A DNA stretch of 40,005 nucleotides, from contig CAZDRX010000012.1 of assembly GCA_964508225.1 (NCBI GenBank), positions 1 to 40,005 on the forward strand. Direction: 5' to 3'. Below are positions 16,801-24,938 of the stretch, piece by piece. The translations under genes and the position numbers were made by a program. Below the pieces are notes generated by a model that saw nothing but the letters and a program-made list of their open reading frames with translations, did not search any database and was not told the DNA's origin. Each line of letters begins with the position of its first letter. The first letter of the stretch is position 1. The stretch is from CAZDRX01 sp964508225. Lineage in GTDB: Bacteria > Patescibacteriota > Gracilibacteria > Peribacterales > Peribacteraceae.

Positions 16801-19047
16801 ACGGACGTCGTGGCTTCCATGAGCAGCTGGATGATGTCCGACATGCTCTATTCCTCCAGATTCAATGCAGCGCAGAAGTCGTCCATCCGCGGCAAAATGA
16901 TTGCGATCATGCTCGCACGCGAACTTGCAGATATGGAGACGACACTTCCCGGCATCACCCAGCAGGTCACGCAGGGCAAGGACATGGGTGAATTCCTCCA
17001 CGAGAATAGCGAGCTTCTCGCCGACGACTTCAACCGCATCATTAAGCCGTACGTTGCCCTCCGTCTCTTCCAGCGTTCCAACGACGGAACAGTGCAATGG
17101 CAGAATTTCAGGGACCTGAAGACCGACAGCGGTCTCTTCGATTTCGAAAATGTGAACGAGGCTGATATGAAGATCGTCATGCGCGAAGCCCTGCATCTGT
17201 ACGGGCAGCACGTCCTTGAGCGTGAGTACCGCAAGCAGAAGGGGACAGTAGAACAGCGCACGCGTCTGCGTTCGGAGAGTCAGAGTGAACCTGTCGGGGA
17301 TCTCTACCAGCTCGGAGAGCGCGGCCGCATGGAAACGGAGGACGAAGGCCAGACGCAGCGTCTCACGTCACTCGGGGACTCCATCGTCTTCGGAAGAAAG
17401 CTCGGCGAATTGCCCACCGATGGTGGCACCATCACTGAACGCACGATCCAGACGTACGTCCGTGCCGTGGATAAGGCAGACACACCCGCGGCACCGAAGT
17501 CGCGTGATGCGATGCTCCTCGCCAACCCCGGACTCTTCCGTGCCGAACTTCCTTCCGATGCGCGTCCCGATCTCACGGGGGCTGCACGCAAGATCGACAT
17601 TACGGATCTCTCGGGTGAAAGCCTTCATCAGGATGAAGCGAATCCCGAGTCGTCCTATGCGGAAGTCCTCAAGAGCGCCGGCAGTACCTTCGATCGGGTC
17701 AAGAAGGTCGGTTGGGCCGGAGGCTCCATGTATGCGAATCAGAAAGACTACGCCGCACTTGCCGACTACGCTGCGATTCTTTCCCGCCACCCGACGTATG
17801 ACACCGGGCGCTGGCTCCAGACCAAAATCAGCGACCTCAAACAATGGGATTGGGGAACGACGAACTTCGGCAGCGAATTCGGATCGAAGCGTAACGAAGC
17901 ATTCCACGCCGTCGTCGAGGCACTCGCTCTCCATGTGAGCTTTCTCCAGTCCCGCAATCCCGATTCCCGGGGCGAGCCCTACTCGCAGGAAGCGTACTTC
18001 GATCGTGACATGGAGCTCTTCTCGGTTCGTGGTGCATCGACGATCTCCGTCGCCCCCGTCACCCTGTCCGCATCCGATGAGCAGCCTGAACAGGTCTTCC
18101 ACGCCGTTCCCGGCCAGAAGATCAGCTTCGACCTCGCACCGTACGGCACGCTGCGCGCCGAGTCCGAGGAGCTTTCCGGAAACCGCGGATTCACCTTCAA
18201 CTGGCACTTCACGCCGAAGAACGAAAAAATGAGCGGCAGGAAACTCCGCTTCTCTTCGCGCGAGAATGAGGCATCGAGAGTCATCACCAATCGGGCGATC
18301 CGTGATCTTCATCTCAAAATCCGCACCGAGAATGGAGAGACGTACTTCGTGCGTGAGGGGTACACCGGACGGTATGAGCCTCAACCGGACGGATCCGTCT
18401 TTTACACCGGAGGAAAGAAGATCGGGACCGGAGAAGCAATGCAGCCGGCCACGTACGTCGGGCTCACCGACGAACTCCGTCAGGACTACTACCAGCGTGT
18501 CGTGACGGAACCCGCTGGCAGATGGCTGCCTCTCCGCGAACGCTACGAAGGCCCCGTCCGTGCATCGGAAACGGCCGAGATCGTGAAAGTTTCCGATCTC
18601 CAGCTTCTCCTGAAGGGTACACCGCAGGATTTCCAGTACTTCTTTCCTTCTGCGGGAGGGGTCGATATCGAGGTGACACTCCGCGACGGAACAAAGATTG
18701 CCGGCAAGACGAATCCGCGTTCCAAAGAACTCGAACCCTATCTGTCGTTCAAGCGGGTGAAGGTGCGATCCTTCACGCCGTACCGCTTCAAGAGCGGCGC
18801 GTGGGCTGTCGCTGATGAGCCGTCCGAGGGTATCTACGGCATCGTGCTCTCCCCTGCAGCCAGCGTTCGTGCTGCCGACATCAAGAGCATCACGCTCTCG
18901 GATTACGACACGGTAAGGATGGGATACCGTCACATTCTGAATTTCAAGGATCCGTCGTCGGCATCCGAGGCTCCGCAGAAACGGAGGGCAACTTCCGAGG
19001 AAGTCGAAGAGGCACGCAGGTTGGGCTTTCCGGTGGAATTGGACTAA
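13825..19047 (+). CDS. Giant unknown membrane-anchored protein (1740 aa)
   Basis: 1740 residues, no known family. It starts in the ATGA overlap with the preceding small gene. Residues 1-130 are soluble with a probable coiled coil. Two hydrophobic segments lie at about 138-160 (YVLGAVAAFTGARWLW) and 176-195 (WALSILAALAGAVGV), then a Ser/Pro-rich linker (215-245). A helical region runs to about 560, and an Ala/Glu/Arg/Pro-rich linker covers about 545-680. A helical module at about 700-870 ends in a hydrophobic stretch (HAGFAALDVVMLGMDIY), followed by another hydrophobic segment at about 933-963. The C-terminal third (about 1390-1720) looks beta-rich, with repeated short strands and Gly/Asp turns. 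There is no signal peptide, LPXTG motif or catalytic motif that I can see. The module-plus-hydrophobic stretch resembles that in the 1261-residue protein. Confidence 0.85.
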   Translation: MKTGSPSFDGFREQRMMYRTGGIPIVEILSEKPKTLPELQAQIESLQDAVHTDAEWKDTLSTIDHRRLDVISANLSQLEARKEHLGSLFARLDMRGLVGQLPPKSVTPEVAVPAPAESASILAPLQKAGRDFSEGGIMTKATYVLGAVAAFTGARWLWRKVFGDAEKEGFLKKTGKWALSILAALAGAVGVSNLKEWWSHNAPSPWSYFTSSLQSAFPFLGGAKPPDGSSGQRPPDSGSSLRDLPANAANAGRDITQGGMKSFDTLIIQPVSGAAEVVKEIVNGDPDQALRLAAEKGWSIFVNENGEIVLQDTLLMPITAPIRATWNLVTTEGRSSDDFWIVWGEAGGAYLIARKTAEAWRTGKLPIPLTMKDVVADALRVAAGPTQAWMDGLRTLLLSTQKDGLMALRLRYGKFSYLGNKLLKSGNSIFALSIRNEEHAIQLLAKYKRLAEDVRVMRNFTQQGDFVSFSEAEISAVEKVINNTVDSVKKYLQVTTELNSPFLRAMKEKVSHLTEADELRKEMAKVFNEFAGNPRAMPPAASTLEEAGSLIDEAADAVDSGAETLRRAETVEDAAAAARPRTKTPTGPRASPDAEPPALSRAVGDGVVDDIPAAAVKAEDSVEAAARAAGFKVVRPDGTVVDAATGRVIEEGTEATQTTAREAAVASEAVEAGIGRTARTVEALPDEWVVALKSVKSSRIKPTAAPEVAAAFDRAAEQCRALGLSLDDTVALLKDYRTLSLLSAESKVIKPEMIPVILEASKAGGRAGIQRVATYVLHLSENVPATLLDPAVISAIAKSDIHPDGIARLFSTAAGKNLLAGASADDLVNAVQGLSRWQKASNLARGLHAGFAALDVVMLGMDIYSYTEMRSRLTQTIGGLEASLTQAGFRKAGDRWVHDKTSAVIELKQLEQSISSLSDPQAARVAADIGGLPLLAPCISFGPVGLAIGAVVLVVHTGITVWEQAKNRDFLEHTPAAVLAALTTSGTVGESETDVVASMSSWMMSDMLYSSRFNAAQKSSIRGKMIAIMLARELADMETTLPGITQQVTQGKDMGEFLHENSELLADDFNRIIKPYVALRLFQRSNDGTVQWQNFRDLKTDSGLFDFENVNEADMKIVMREALHLYGQHVLEREYRKQKGTVEQRTRLRSESQSEPVGDLYQLGERGRMETEDEGQTQRLTSLGDSIVFGRKLGELPTDGGTITERTIQTYVRAVDKADTPAAPKSRDAMLLANPGLFRAELPSDARPDLTGAARKIDITDLSGESLHQDEANPESSYAEVLKSAGSTFDRVKKVGWAGGSMYANQKDYAALADYAAILSRHPTYDTGRWLQTKISDLKQWDWGTTNFGSEFGSKRNEAFHAVVEALALHVSFLQSRNPDSRGEPYSQEAYFDRDMELFSVRGASTISVAPVTLSASDEQPEQVFHAVPGQKISFDLAPYGTLRAESEELSGNRGFTFNWHFTPKNEKMSGRKLRFSSRENEASRVITNRAIRDLHLKIRTENGETYFVREGYTGRYEPQPDGSVFYTGGKKIGTGEAMQPATYVGLTDELRQDYYQRVVTEPAGRWLPLRERYEGPVRASETAEIVKVSDLQLLLKGTPQDFQYFFPSAGGVDIEVTLRDGTKIAGKTNPRSKELEPYLSFKRVKVRSFTPYRFKSGAWAVADEPSEGIYGIVLSPAASVRAADIKSITLSDYDTVRMGYRHILNFKDPSSASEAPQKRRATSEEVEEARRLGFPVELD

Positions 19048-19077
19048 AGCAGGCTGGTGTTTTCTGGCTGCAGTCTT

Positions 19078-19083
19078 TAGCAT
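19078..19083 (+). promoter_or_regulatory. Possible -10 box of lepA
   Basis: TAGCAT, 9 bases before the lepA ATG. No good -35. Its position fits the pattern seen at other genes in the window. Confidence 0.35.
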
Positions 19084-19092
19084 GTCTCAGCC

Positions 19093-20907
19093 ATGAACCG
19101 CCGGAATTTCTGCATCATCGCGCACATCGATCACGGCAAGTCCACCTTGTCGGATCGTATGATGGAAGTGACTGCGGCGGTGGAGAAGCGCGTCCTCAAA
19201 GAGCAACATCTCGACTCGATGGATCTGGAGCGCGAGCGGGGGATCACCATCAAACTGACGCCGGTCCGCATGCACTACAAGGGGACCGAGCTCAACCTCA
19301 TCGACACGCCCGGTCACACCGATTTCCGGTACGAAGTGAGCCGGAGCCTTGCCGCGTGCGAGGGAGCGATCCTCCTCATCGATGCTTCGCAGGGTATTCA
19401 GGCGCAGACGCTCGCGGTGCTCTACATGGCGATGGAACATGATCTGAAAATTATCCCCGTCCTGAACAAGATCGATCTCCCCGCCGCAGATCCCGAGCGC
19501 GTGAGTGCGGAAGTGATCAAGATGCTCGGATGCAAGAAGGAGGACATCTTCCGGATTTCCGCCAAAGAAGGCACGGGAGTGCGTGAGGTGCTCGATGCCG
19601 TCATCGAGCGTATTCCGGCACCGGTTCCGGGCAGTCTGGACGGGATCTCCCGCGGTCTCATCTTCGATGCCGTGATGGACGAGTACCGGGGCGTGGTCAT
19701 CTACGTGCGTTGTATCGACGGTGACTTCAAGAAGGGGATGAAGGTCAGGCTCCTCGGTTCCAAAGTCGACTTCGAGGTGCAGGATGTCGGGTACTTCAGC
19801 CCCAAGTACATTTCGGACACGAATCTCGTCTCGGGTCAGATCGGCTACGTCGTCACGGGTCTCAAGGCCGTCGGTGATGCGCGTGTCGGTGACACGATCT
19901 CTTCATCGACGGAGGCTCCCGCACTTCCCGGTTACAAGAAAGTGCAGCCCATGGTGTTCGCCGGTCTCTACCCGACACAGGCCGATGAGTATCCCAAGCT
20001 GCGCGATTCGCTCGAGAAGCTTTCTCTCAACGATTCCGCCATCGATATCGCCTACGAACACAACTCCGCACTCGGCAACGGTTTCCGTTGCGGATTCCTC
20101 GGGCTCCTCCACATGGACATCGTGCAGGAGCGTCTGGAGCGCGAGTACGACTGCGATCTCGTCATCACGGCGCCGAGCGCGCTCTATGAGGTGAAGCTCC
20201 ACGCGAGAAGCCCCGCTTCGGTCGTGCGCGCCAGCCTGCTCAAGCTCGATGAACCCGACACCGCACTCATCAGCAATCCTTCGGAAATGCCCGATCCGAC
20301 GTACATCGACGAGATCCGCGAGCCGTGGGTGCGTCTCGAGATCGTCTGCCGCCAGCAGGATGTGGGCCCCGCCATGCAGCTCGTGCAGGAGCGCAGAGGT
20401 GTCTACCACACGCTCGAGTACATCGATGCCGATCGGGCGCTCATGCACTTTGAGGTGCCGCTCGCGAGCATCGTGCTCGATTTCTTCGACAAGCTGAAGT
20501 CCGCATCGTCGGGCTACGCGTCGCTCAGCTACGAACACCTCGGCTACCGCGCAGGCGATCTGCAGAAGATGGATATTCTTCTTCTCGGTGAACCGGCGGA
20601 TGCGCTCAGTTTCATCGTGCACAGAAGCGAGGCAAGAGATGTCGGGGAACGCGTGTGCAAGCAGCTCAAAGAAGTAATCCCCAAGCAGCAGTTCCAGATC
20701 ACGATTCAGGCAGCGATCGGCGGAAAGATCGTCGCGCGCGAAAATATCGCGGCGTACCGCAAGGACGTGACGGGCTACCTGTATGGAGGAGACGTGACGC
20801 GCAAGAACAAGCTCCTCGACAAGCAGAAGAAGGGCAAGAAGCGCATGAAGCAGATGGGCCGGGTGACGCTCTCTCAGGAAGCGTTTCTCGCGGTACTCAA
20901 ACGGTAG
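19093..20907 (+). CDS. lepA: Elongation factor 4 (LepA), ribosome-acting GTPase
   Basis: 604 residues, the usual length. LepA/EF4 is a translational GTPase that acts on stalled or maturing ribosomes. The G domain starts at once: NFCIIAHIDHGKST (G1), RGITIK (G2), DTPGHTDF (G3) and NKID (G4). EF-G-like domains II, III and V follow, then the LepA-specific C-terminal domain ending with GKKRMKQMGRV and a short VLKR end. The ATG at 19093 puts the G1 motif at the normal distance from the start; an upstream ATG at 19082 is followed at once by a stop. It lies 45 bp after the giant-protein block and converges with the next minus-strand gene 12 bp on. Confidence 0.96.
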   Translation: MNRRNFCIIAHIDHGKSTLSDRMMEVTAAVEKRVLKEQHLDSMDLERERGITIKLTPVRMHYKGTELNLIDTPGHTDFRYEVSRSLAACEGAILLIDASQGIQAQTLAVLYMAMEHDLKIIPVLNKIDLPAADPERVSAEVIKMLGCKKEDIFRISAKEGTGVREVLDAVIERIPAPVPGSLDGISRGLIFDAVMDEYRGVVIYVRCIDGDFKKGMKVRLLGSKVDFEVQDVGYFSPKYISDTNLVSGQIGYVVTGLKAVGDARVGDTISSSTEAPALPGYKKVQPMVFAGLYPTQADEYPKLRDSLEKLSLNDSAIDIAYEHNSALGNGFRCGFLGLLHMDIVQERLEREYDCDLVITAPSALYEVKLHARSPASVVRASLLKLDEPDTALISNPSEMPDPTYIDEIREPWVRLEIVCRQQDVGPAMQLVQERRGVYHTLEYIDADRALMHFEVPLASIVLDFFDKLKSASSGYASLSYEHLGYRAGDLQKMDILLLGEPADALSFIVHRSEARDVGERVCKQLKEVIPKQQFQITIQAAIGGKIVARENIAAYRKDVTGYLYGGDVTRKNKLLDKQKKGKKRMKQMGRVTLSQEAFLAVLKR

Positions 20908-20919
20908 CGGGCGACGCGT

Positions 20920-21618
20920 TCACTCGTCTTCGTCAGCTCCCTTCTTCTCTGCGCGCAGTTTCTCAAAGTACGCCTGCATCATCTCCATGTACGGTTCGAT
21001 GAGATCCTGCAGGATCTTCACTGTCAGAGGCTGGAGATCTTCATACGGCACTTCCCGTTCGGCATCGGAGAAGAAATCGACGAGGACGAACGTTGTGAGC
21101 TGAAGCAGCGCACCGTCGATGTTGTTCTCGTCCACCATGAGGCGCGCGAGGATTTTCTCGGCATCGGTCGTCATGACGAGCTCGAGCCGGGAGGTCCAGA
21201 GGAGGAGCTTCTCCTGAAGCTCAGGCGGAAGTTTGCCGTGGCCGCTCACCTGGAGCGCCTCGATATCGGGTTTGGCGATCACCATTTTGCGCTCGGCGAT
21301 GAATTCTTCGACCGCAGAGAGTGATCCCTCGTGGATGAGGGAGAGGATCGCAAGAATGAACACGGACGGACAGTCCCGTGCAGACAGGTGCGAAATCAGC
21401 TGAAAGAGGTGCGAATATTGCTCGTCGGCGAGGAACTGCCGGATCGTCGAGGCCACGCGGTCGTCGCGCTTGCGGGCTTTCTTCTCGTCCTTGGCCAGCT
21501 GCTTGATCTGCTGCTGAGCCTGCGCAAAGCGCTCCTTGGCTGCCTCAGACACTCCTTCGGATGCCGAGCCTCCGTCTTCGCCGGGGGTGAATGATTCAAA
21601 TCCTCCGAATTCAGCCAT
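20920..21618 (-). CDS. Unknown soluble protein downstream of rplI
   Basis: 232 residues from the ATG at 21618. An in-frame start 66 bp upstream would add a basic stretch that runs back almost to the rplI stop and looks unlike protein. The N-terminus (MAEFGGFESFTPGEDGGSA) leads into a Lys/Arg/Glu-rich helix (residues about 28-55), then a helical domain (about 60-215) with alternating hydrophobic repeats (HLFQLISHL, FILAILSLIHEGSLSAVEEF), and an acidic end (GADEDE). There is no membrane segment. It lies 43 bp after rplI on the same strand and is probably cotranscribed. Function unknown; a helical-repeat adaptor is one possibility, not shown. Confidence 0.75.
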   Translation of the reverse strand: MAEFGGFESFTPGEDGGSASEGVSEAAKERFAQAQQQIKQLAKDEKKARKRDDRVASTIRQFLADEQYSHLFQLISHLSARDCPSVFILAILSLIHEGSLSAVEEFIAERKMVIAKPDIEALQVSGHGKLPPELQEKLLLWTSRLELVMTTDAEKILARLMVDENNIDGALLQLTTFVLVDFFSDAEREVPYEDLQPLTVKILQDLIEPYMEMMQAYFEKLRAEKKGADEDE

Positions 21619-21661
21619 ACGGAAACAAAGGGTAACAATCTTCAGGCGCTCTGCATAGCGC

Positions 21662-22126
21662 TTACGCCTTGGACACAGCAGCACCTTCCGGCTTCACCTC
21701 GACCTTGATGGTCGTGGACTGGGCGCCGACGGTGACGGTCACCGTGTGGGTGCCGACGGCCTTGATGTGCTCGGCGATCGTGATGGACTCCTCGGTGATA
21801 TTGATGCCGTACTCCGTCCTGAGGAGATCGGCGACCTGCTTCTCCGTGATGGCGGCATAGAGCTTGCCCGTCTTGCTGGCTTTGGCTGAGAGATGGACCG
21901 TCTTGTTCGCGAGAGCGGCGGAGAGGGACAGCTGGACTTCGCGCTCTTTCTCACGCTCAACCGCGCGCTGCTTGATCTGCAGAGCGTAACGGCGACGGAC
22001 ATTGGGGGTCACCACGAGCGCGCGGCGCTCAGGGAGGAGATGATTGAGGGCGTAGCCGCTCTTCACGACGATGAGGTCGTTTTTGCGTCCGACGCCGGCG
22101 ATGTCTGAGAGGAGAAGAACTTCCAT
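21662..22126 (-). CDS. rplI: Ribosomal protein L9
   Basis: 154 residues, close to the usual 148-150. The N-terminal domain has the L9 signature: MEVLLLSDIAGVGRKNDLIV, then VKSGYALNHLLPERRAL. A long basic/acidic connecting helix follows (residues about 45-85), then the C-terminal RNA-binding domain. The ATG at 22126 matches the normal L9 N-terminus; an in-frame GTG 15 bp upstream would add five residues not seen in the family. Several CPR groups lack L9, so its presence has taxonomic value. It is unlike most genes here in having a leader of about 20 bases after its promoter. Confidence 0.94.
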   Translation of the reverse strand: MEVLLLSDIAGVGRKNDLIVVKSGYALNHLLPERRALVVTPNVRRRYALQIKQRAVEREKEREVQLSLSAALANKTVHLSAKASKTGKLYAAITEKQVADLLRTEYGINITEESITIAEHIKAVGTHTVTVTVGAQSTTIKVEVKPEGAAVSKA

Positions 22127-22155
22127 AGGTGCCTGTGACACTTCAAAGCCGCAAA

Positions 22156-22184
22156 ATCATACGGAAACTTACGGTAGAACACAA
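22156..22184 (-). promoter_or_regulatory. Promoter of rplI
   Basis: On the minus strand: TTGTGT (22179-22184), a 17-base spacer, TATGAT (22156-22161). The ATG at 22126 is 29 bases further on, giving a leader of about 23 bases. Confidence 0.7.
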
Positions 22185-22212
22185 GGGCACTTTGACAAGC
22201 CTGCCTGTGTGT

Positions 22213-24453
22213 TTATCGACGCATCAGGCCGAAAAGCCAGCCCGGGAAATTCAGCCAGCCCCTGCCTTCCTTGAATCTTCTCCTCGTCGTCACGTACCAC
22301 GTGTCGAAGTTCGCGAAACGGTCGGCGTGCAGTGAGAGATTCTTGAACGAGATACCCTTCACCGTCGCATCATGCGCCGTGATGGAGAGAGGGGAGTAGA
22401 GAATGACGGCGGGGATTTCCTTCTTCCAGAGGTCATTGAGAGCCGTGAGTGCCTTCTTCCTCGAGGAGGAGTCACGCGTCTCGCGGATGGTGGTGAGGAG
22501 CGAGTCCGCCTGGAAGGACGCGTACTGCGACAGGTTAAAGGCGTCGATGCGCATCTTCGACGTATCGGTCTTCTCCTGCGTCTGACTGCTGTGCCAATAG
22601 GGATAGCTGTCCAGGTTATCGAAGAGCGACTGTCCGAAAAGCACGACGTCGTAGCTGCGCTTCGTCAGCTTCTCCTCGAATTCCTTCTGCGTCTCCGGGA
22701 TATCCACGGTGACACTCGCGCCTACCGCTTCCCACTGCTTCTTCAGAATGTTCGCAACGACCGGATACGTTGCCGGTTTGTTACTCGTCAGGATGGTGAT
22801 CTTGAGCGGGCTGCCGCGGTCGTTGATGCGCGTGTGGGGCAGATCGGAAGCCGTCTTGCGTCGGAGGAACCCGTTCTCGAGGTAGAGATCCTGCACGCCG
22901 ATCTTCTCCGGCGCGCCGTCCGCAGCCTGTTTGCTTTTCACAAATTGCTCGATGAGCTGTTGCTCCACCGAAGCGGATGAGTAGATCCGGGCGTCCGTAA
23001 TGCGTTCGACGAAGGCCGAGTCGATGATGTCCTGCTTCGTGTCGGTCATCTTCAGGATGTTCATGCCGGTCTTGAGTGAGCCGCTCATTCCGTTTCCGGC
23101 AGTGAGCTTCACCACCCACGAGCCGGAGAGCGCCTTCGTGATGCCGTCCGCCATCTTCGCGCCGGTTTCCACTTTCACGCTGTTGATGAACACGGGGAAC
23201 TTGATGCCTGCGGACGATCCGGTGAGTGTGAGTGTGGCGCCCGTGGAAAGAAGCGCGATGCGTGGCAGACGGGAGAGAGGGCCGAGGCGGTTACTCTCGC
23301 GCTGCTCGAGCAGGCGCTGGAGACGGACTTTCTCGGGCATGTTCCAGCTCGACTCGAAGAAGGCTCCCTGCGCGGAATTAGCGTCGAATTTGTAGCGCCA
23401 GTCGCCGAGGTCGATCTCGAGGAGCGGCGTGTCCACGATCTGCGTCTCATGGATGGTGTTCACGATTTGCTGTTTGTCGGTGGCGAGCTGGAGACCGAGG
23501 CGGACATTGGAATCTGCGGGAATCGGCCGGTCGAGATTGAAGAAAACGCCGACGTATTGCGGGAGCGTGTAGGGAACGGGCGTGAAGCGTCGCGGGAGAA
23601 TCGGCTGACCCTGCTGGCTTCTCGGAACCTGACGTACGCCGTTCACGTTGAGAATGTCACTGAGCAGCGAACTGTAATCCGGGAAGATCCGGAAGACGAC
23701 GCGATCGATTTTCTCCTCGCTCATGCCCGCGCGTTCGAACCGCTTGAGCGTGATTTCCGTCGAGAGGTCGGTCTGGAGCAGGCTCAGGAAGCTGTACGGA
23801 CCGGCGCCGATCGGATGGAACCCGAAGTCGAGCGTCTGGTCGAGCTTGTTCGGGGGGATGCCCTGAAACGACGCTGCGGGAACCAGCCCCAGCGTGAGAT
23901 TGCTCGTGAAGAAGGAATACGGCTTGCTGAGACTGAACTGCACGGTCCGTTCGTCGATCTTCTTCATATCCACGCCGCGGAAGTTCTGCTGGAGAATGGG
24001 ATTCGGGAATCCGGGCTTCTGGATCATCTGGAACGTGAAGAGGACGTCGTCCGCACTCACTTCGTGACGTTTCTCCGGCGTCGAGTCGTGCCAGAGGAGC
24101 CCCGGCTTGAGTGTCGCGGTGTACACGCGGTTATCCGAGCTGATCTTCACCGTTGCGAGATCACCGATGACTTCCGAGGTCGACGGGTTGTACTTCATGA
24201 GTCCCGCGAAGACGAGAGAGTCGATGTCACGATTCACATCGTTGCCCGTGATGAACCACGGGTTGAGTGGCAGAAATTCGCCGACCGCACCCTCGATGTA
24301 CGTTCCTCCTGCCACAGGAACCTCGTCGGAGTTCTCCACGTAGAAGAGCCGGAGCAGCATGAGCGAGCTCACGGTGAATACGACGCACAGTGCCCCGAGT
24401 GCAATGCGCTCGGCGCGCGTCATGGCCGCAATCAATCGGATGAGTGATCGCAC
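22213..24453 (-). CDS. Family-5 (oligopeptide type) substrate-binding protein with membrane anchor and inserted domain
   Basis: 746 residues; the family is usually 500-550. SBP_bac_5 proteins bind peptides or other solutes for ABC importers. An N-terminal membrane segment (about 17-38, LGALCVVFTVSSLMLLRLF) has no lipobox Cys, so it is a transmembrane anchor rather than a lipoprotein. The binding-protein core follows (FLPLNPWFITGNDVNRDIDS; LKPGLLWHDSTP; GFHPIGAGPYSFL). At about 405-490 an insert with beta-strand character (LTLTGSSAGIKFPVFINSVK, GNGMSGSLKTGMNILKM) looks like an immunoglobulin-like fold, after which the core resumes. No permease or ATPase gene is nearby. The start codon is GTG, 9 bases after a TATAGT box. 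The C-terminus is basic. Confidence 0.88.
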   Translation of the reverse strand: MRSLIRLIAAMTRAERIALGALCVVFTVSSLMLLRLFYVENSDEVPVAGGTYIEGAVGEFLPLNPWFITGNDVNRDIDSLVFAGLMKYNPSTSEVIGDLATVKISSDNRVYTATLKPGLLWHDSTPEKRHEVSADDVLFTFQMIQKPGFPNPILQQNFRGVDMKKIDERTVQFSLSKPYSFFTSNLTLGLVPAASFQGIPPNKLDQTLDFGFHPIGAGPYSFLSLLQTDLSTEITLKRFERAGMSEEKIDRVVFRIFPDYSSLLSDILNVNGVRQVPRSQQGQPILPRRFTPVPYTLPQYVGVFFNLDRPIPADSNVRLGLQLATDKQQIVNTIHETQIVDTPLLEIDLGDWRYKFDANSAQGAFFESSWNMPEKVRLQRLLEQRESNRLGPLSRLPRIALLSTGATLTLTGSSAGIKFPVFINSVKVETGAKMADGITKALSGSWVVKLTAGNGMSGSLKTGMNILKMTDTKQDIIDSAFVERITDARIYSSASVEQQLIEQFVKSKQAADGAPEKIGVQDLYLENGFLRRKTASDLPHTRINDRGSPLKITILTSNKPATYPVVANILKKQWEAVGASVTVDIPETQKEFEEKLTKRSYDVVLFGQSLFDNLDSYPYWHSSQTQEKTDTSKMRIDAFNLSQYASFQADSLLTTIRETRDSSSRKKALTALNDLWKKEIPAVILYSPLSITAHDATVKGISFKNLSLHADRFANFDTWYVTTRRRFKEGRGWLNFPGWLFGLMRR

Positions 24454-24462
24454 GTGGAAGGC

Positions 24463-24468
24463 ACTATA
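24463..24468 (-). promoter_or_regulatory. -10 box of the substrate-binding protein gene
   Basis: TATAGT on the minus strand, 9 bases before the GTG start. No convincing -35. Confidence 0.55.
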
Positions 24469-24523
24469 GAGGAAGAACCGACATCTGCACCATTGTCAGA
24501 GATCCGGAAATGATGGATGTGAC

Positions 24524-24739
24524 CTAGATGTACATCATCGCGATGGCGATCGCGAAGAAGGCCACGGAAAGCCAGACGGTAGCGACGAAGAGAAACTTCT
24601 CCGCGCCTCTGCGCTGGACGTAGGTCGTGCCCATACCGCCGAATGTGGCGGAGAGTCCTGAAGAGCGGTGCTGCAGGAGAATGAGGAGGGCAACGAGCGC
24701 TCCAAGGACGGCGTCGATGATGGACAGAGTTTGCATCAT
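24524..24739 (-). CDS. secG: Protein translocase subunit SecG
   Basis: 71 residues, typical for SecG, the small two-helix subunit of the SecYEG channel. Membrane segments lie at about 5-23 (SIIDAVLGALVALLILLQ) and 50-70 (LFVATVWLSVAFFAIAIAMM). The conserved cytoplasmic loop between them reads GLSATFGGMG and then RRGAEKFL. Translation may begin at either of two adjacent ATG codons (24739 or 24736). It lies just downstream of tRNA-Val on the same strand, with its own consensus-like promoter in the 37 bp between them. The substrate-binding protein gene follows after 70 bp with its own -10 box. Confidence 0.93.
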   Translation of the reverse strand: MMQTLSIIDAVLGALVALLILLQHRSSGLSATFGGMGTTYVQRRGAEKFLFVATVWLSVAFFAIAIAMMYI

Positions 24740-24747
24740 GCGGGCGT

Positions 24748-24776
24748 ATGGTAGGGGAGAGGCTTCGTGATGGCAA
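24748..24776 (-). promoter_or_regulatory. Promoter of secG
   Basis: TTGCCA (24771-24776), a 17-base spacer, TACCAT (24748-24753), then 8 bases to the first ATG of secG. The -35 directly abuts the tRNA-Val CCA end. Confidence 0.7.
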
Positions 24777-24853
24777 TGGTGGGCGCCGGGGGATTCGAAC
24801 CCTCGACCCTCTCGGTGTAAACGAGATGCTCTAACCAGCTGAGCTAGGCGCCC
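24777..24853 (-). tRNA. tRNA-Val (anticodon TAC)
   Basis: 77 bases with CCA encoded. Acceptor stem GGGCGCC/GGCGCCC, D arm GCTC/GAGC, anticodon stem TCTCG/CGAGA with loop TTTACAC, and T loop TTCGAAT. The T stem (GAGGG against CCCCC) has one A-C mismatch at its second pair. Discriminator base A, then CCA. Confidence 0.93.
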
Positions 24854-24864
24854 TGATATTTCCT

Positions 24865-24870
24865 ATTCTA
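24865..24870 (-). promoter_or_regulatory. -10 box of tRNA-Val
   Basis: TAGAAT on the minus strand, 11 bases before the tRNA 5' end. No clear -35. Confidence 0.45.
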
Positions 24871-24903
24871 CAGCACCGAACCCACAGCCCCAGCTTCATT
24901 TTT

Positions 24904-24932
24904 TTGACGAAACAGACAAGGAAGGGAATTCT
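24904..24932 (+). promoter_or_regulatory. Possible promoter of the small ORF at 24939
   Basis: TTGACG (24904-24909), a 17-base spacer, AATTCT (24927-24932), then 6 bases to the ATG. The -10 is weak, but the -35 and spacing are good. Confidence 0.45.
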
Positions 24933-24938
24933 GTCCGC

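Noticed and set aside
17368..19083. 571-codon open frame on the minus strand inside the 1740-aa gene
   Set aside because: Same reason: composition of a reverse shadow, no promoter-like signal, and the plus-strand gene is in an operon.
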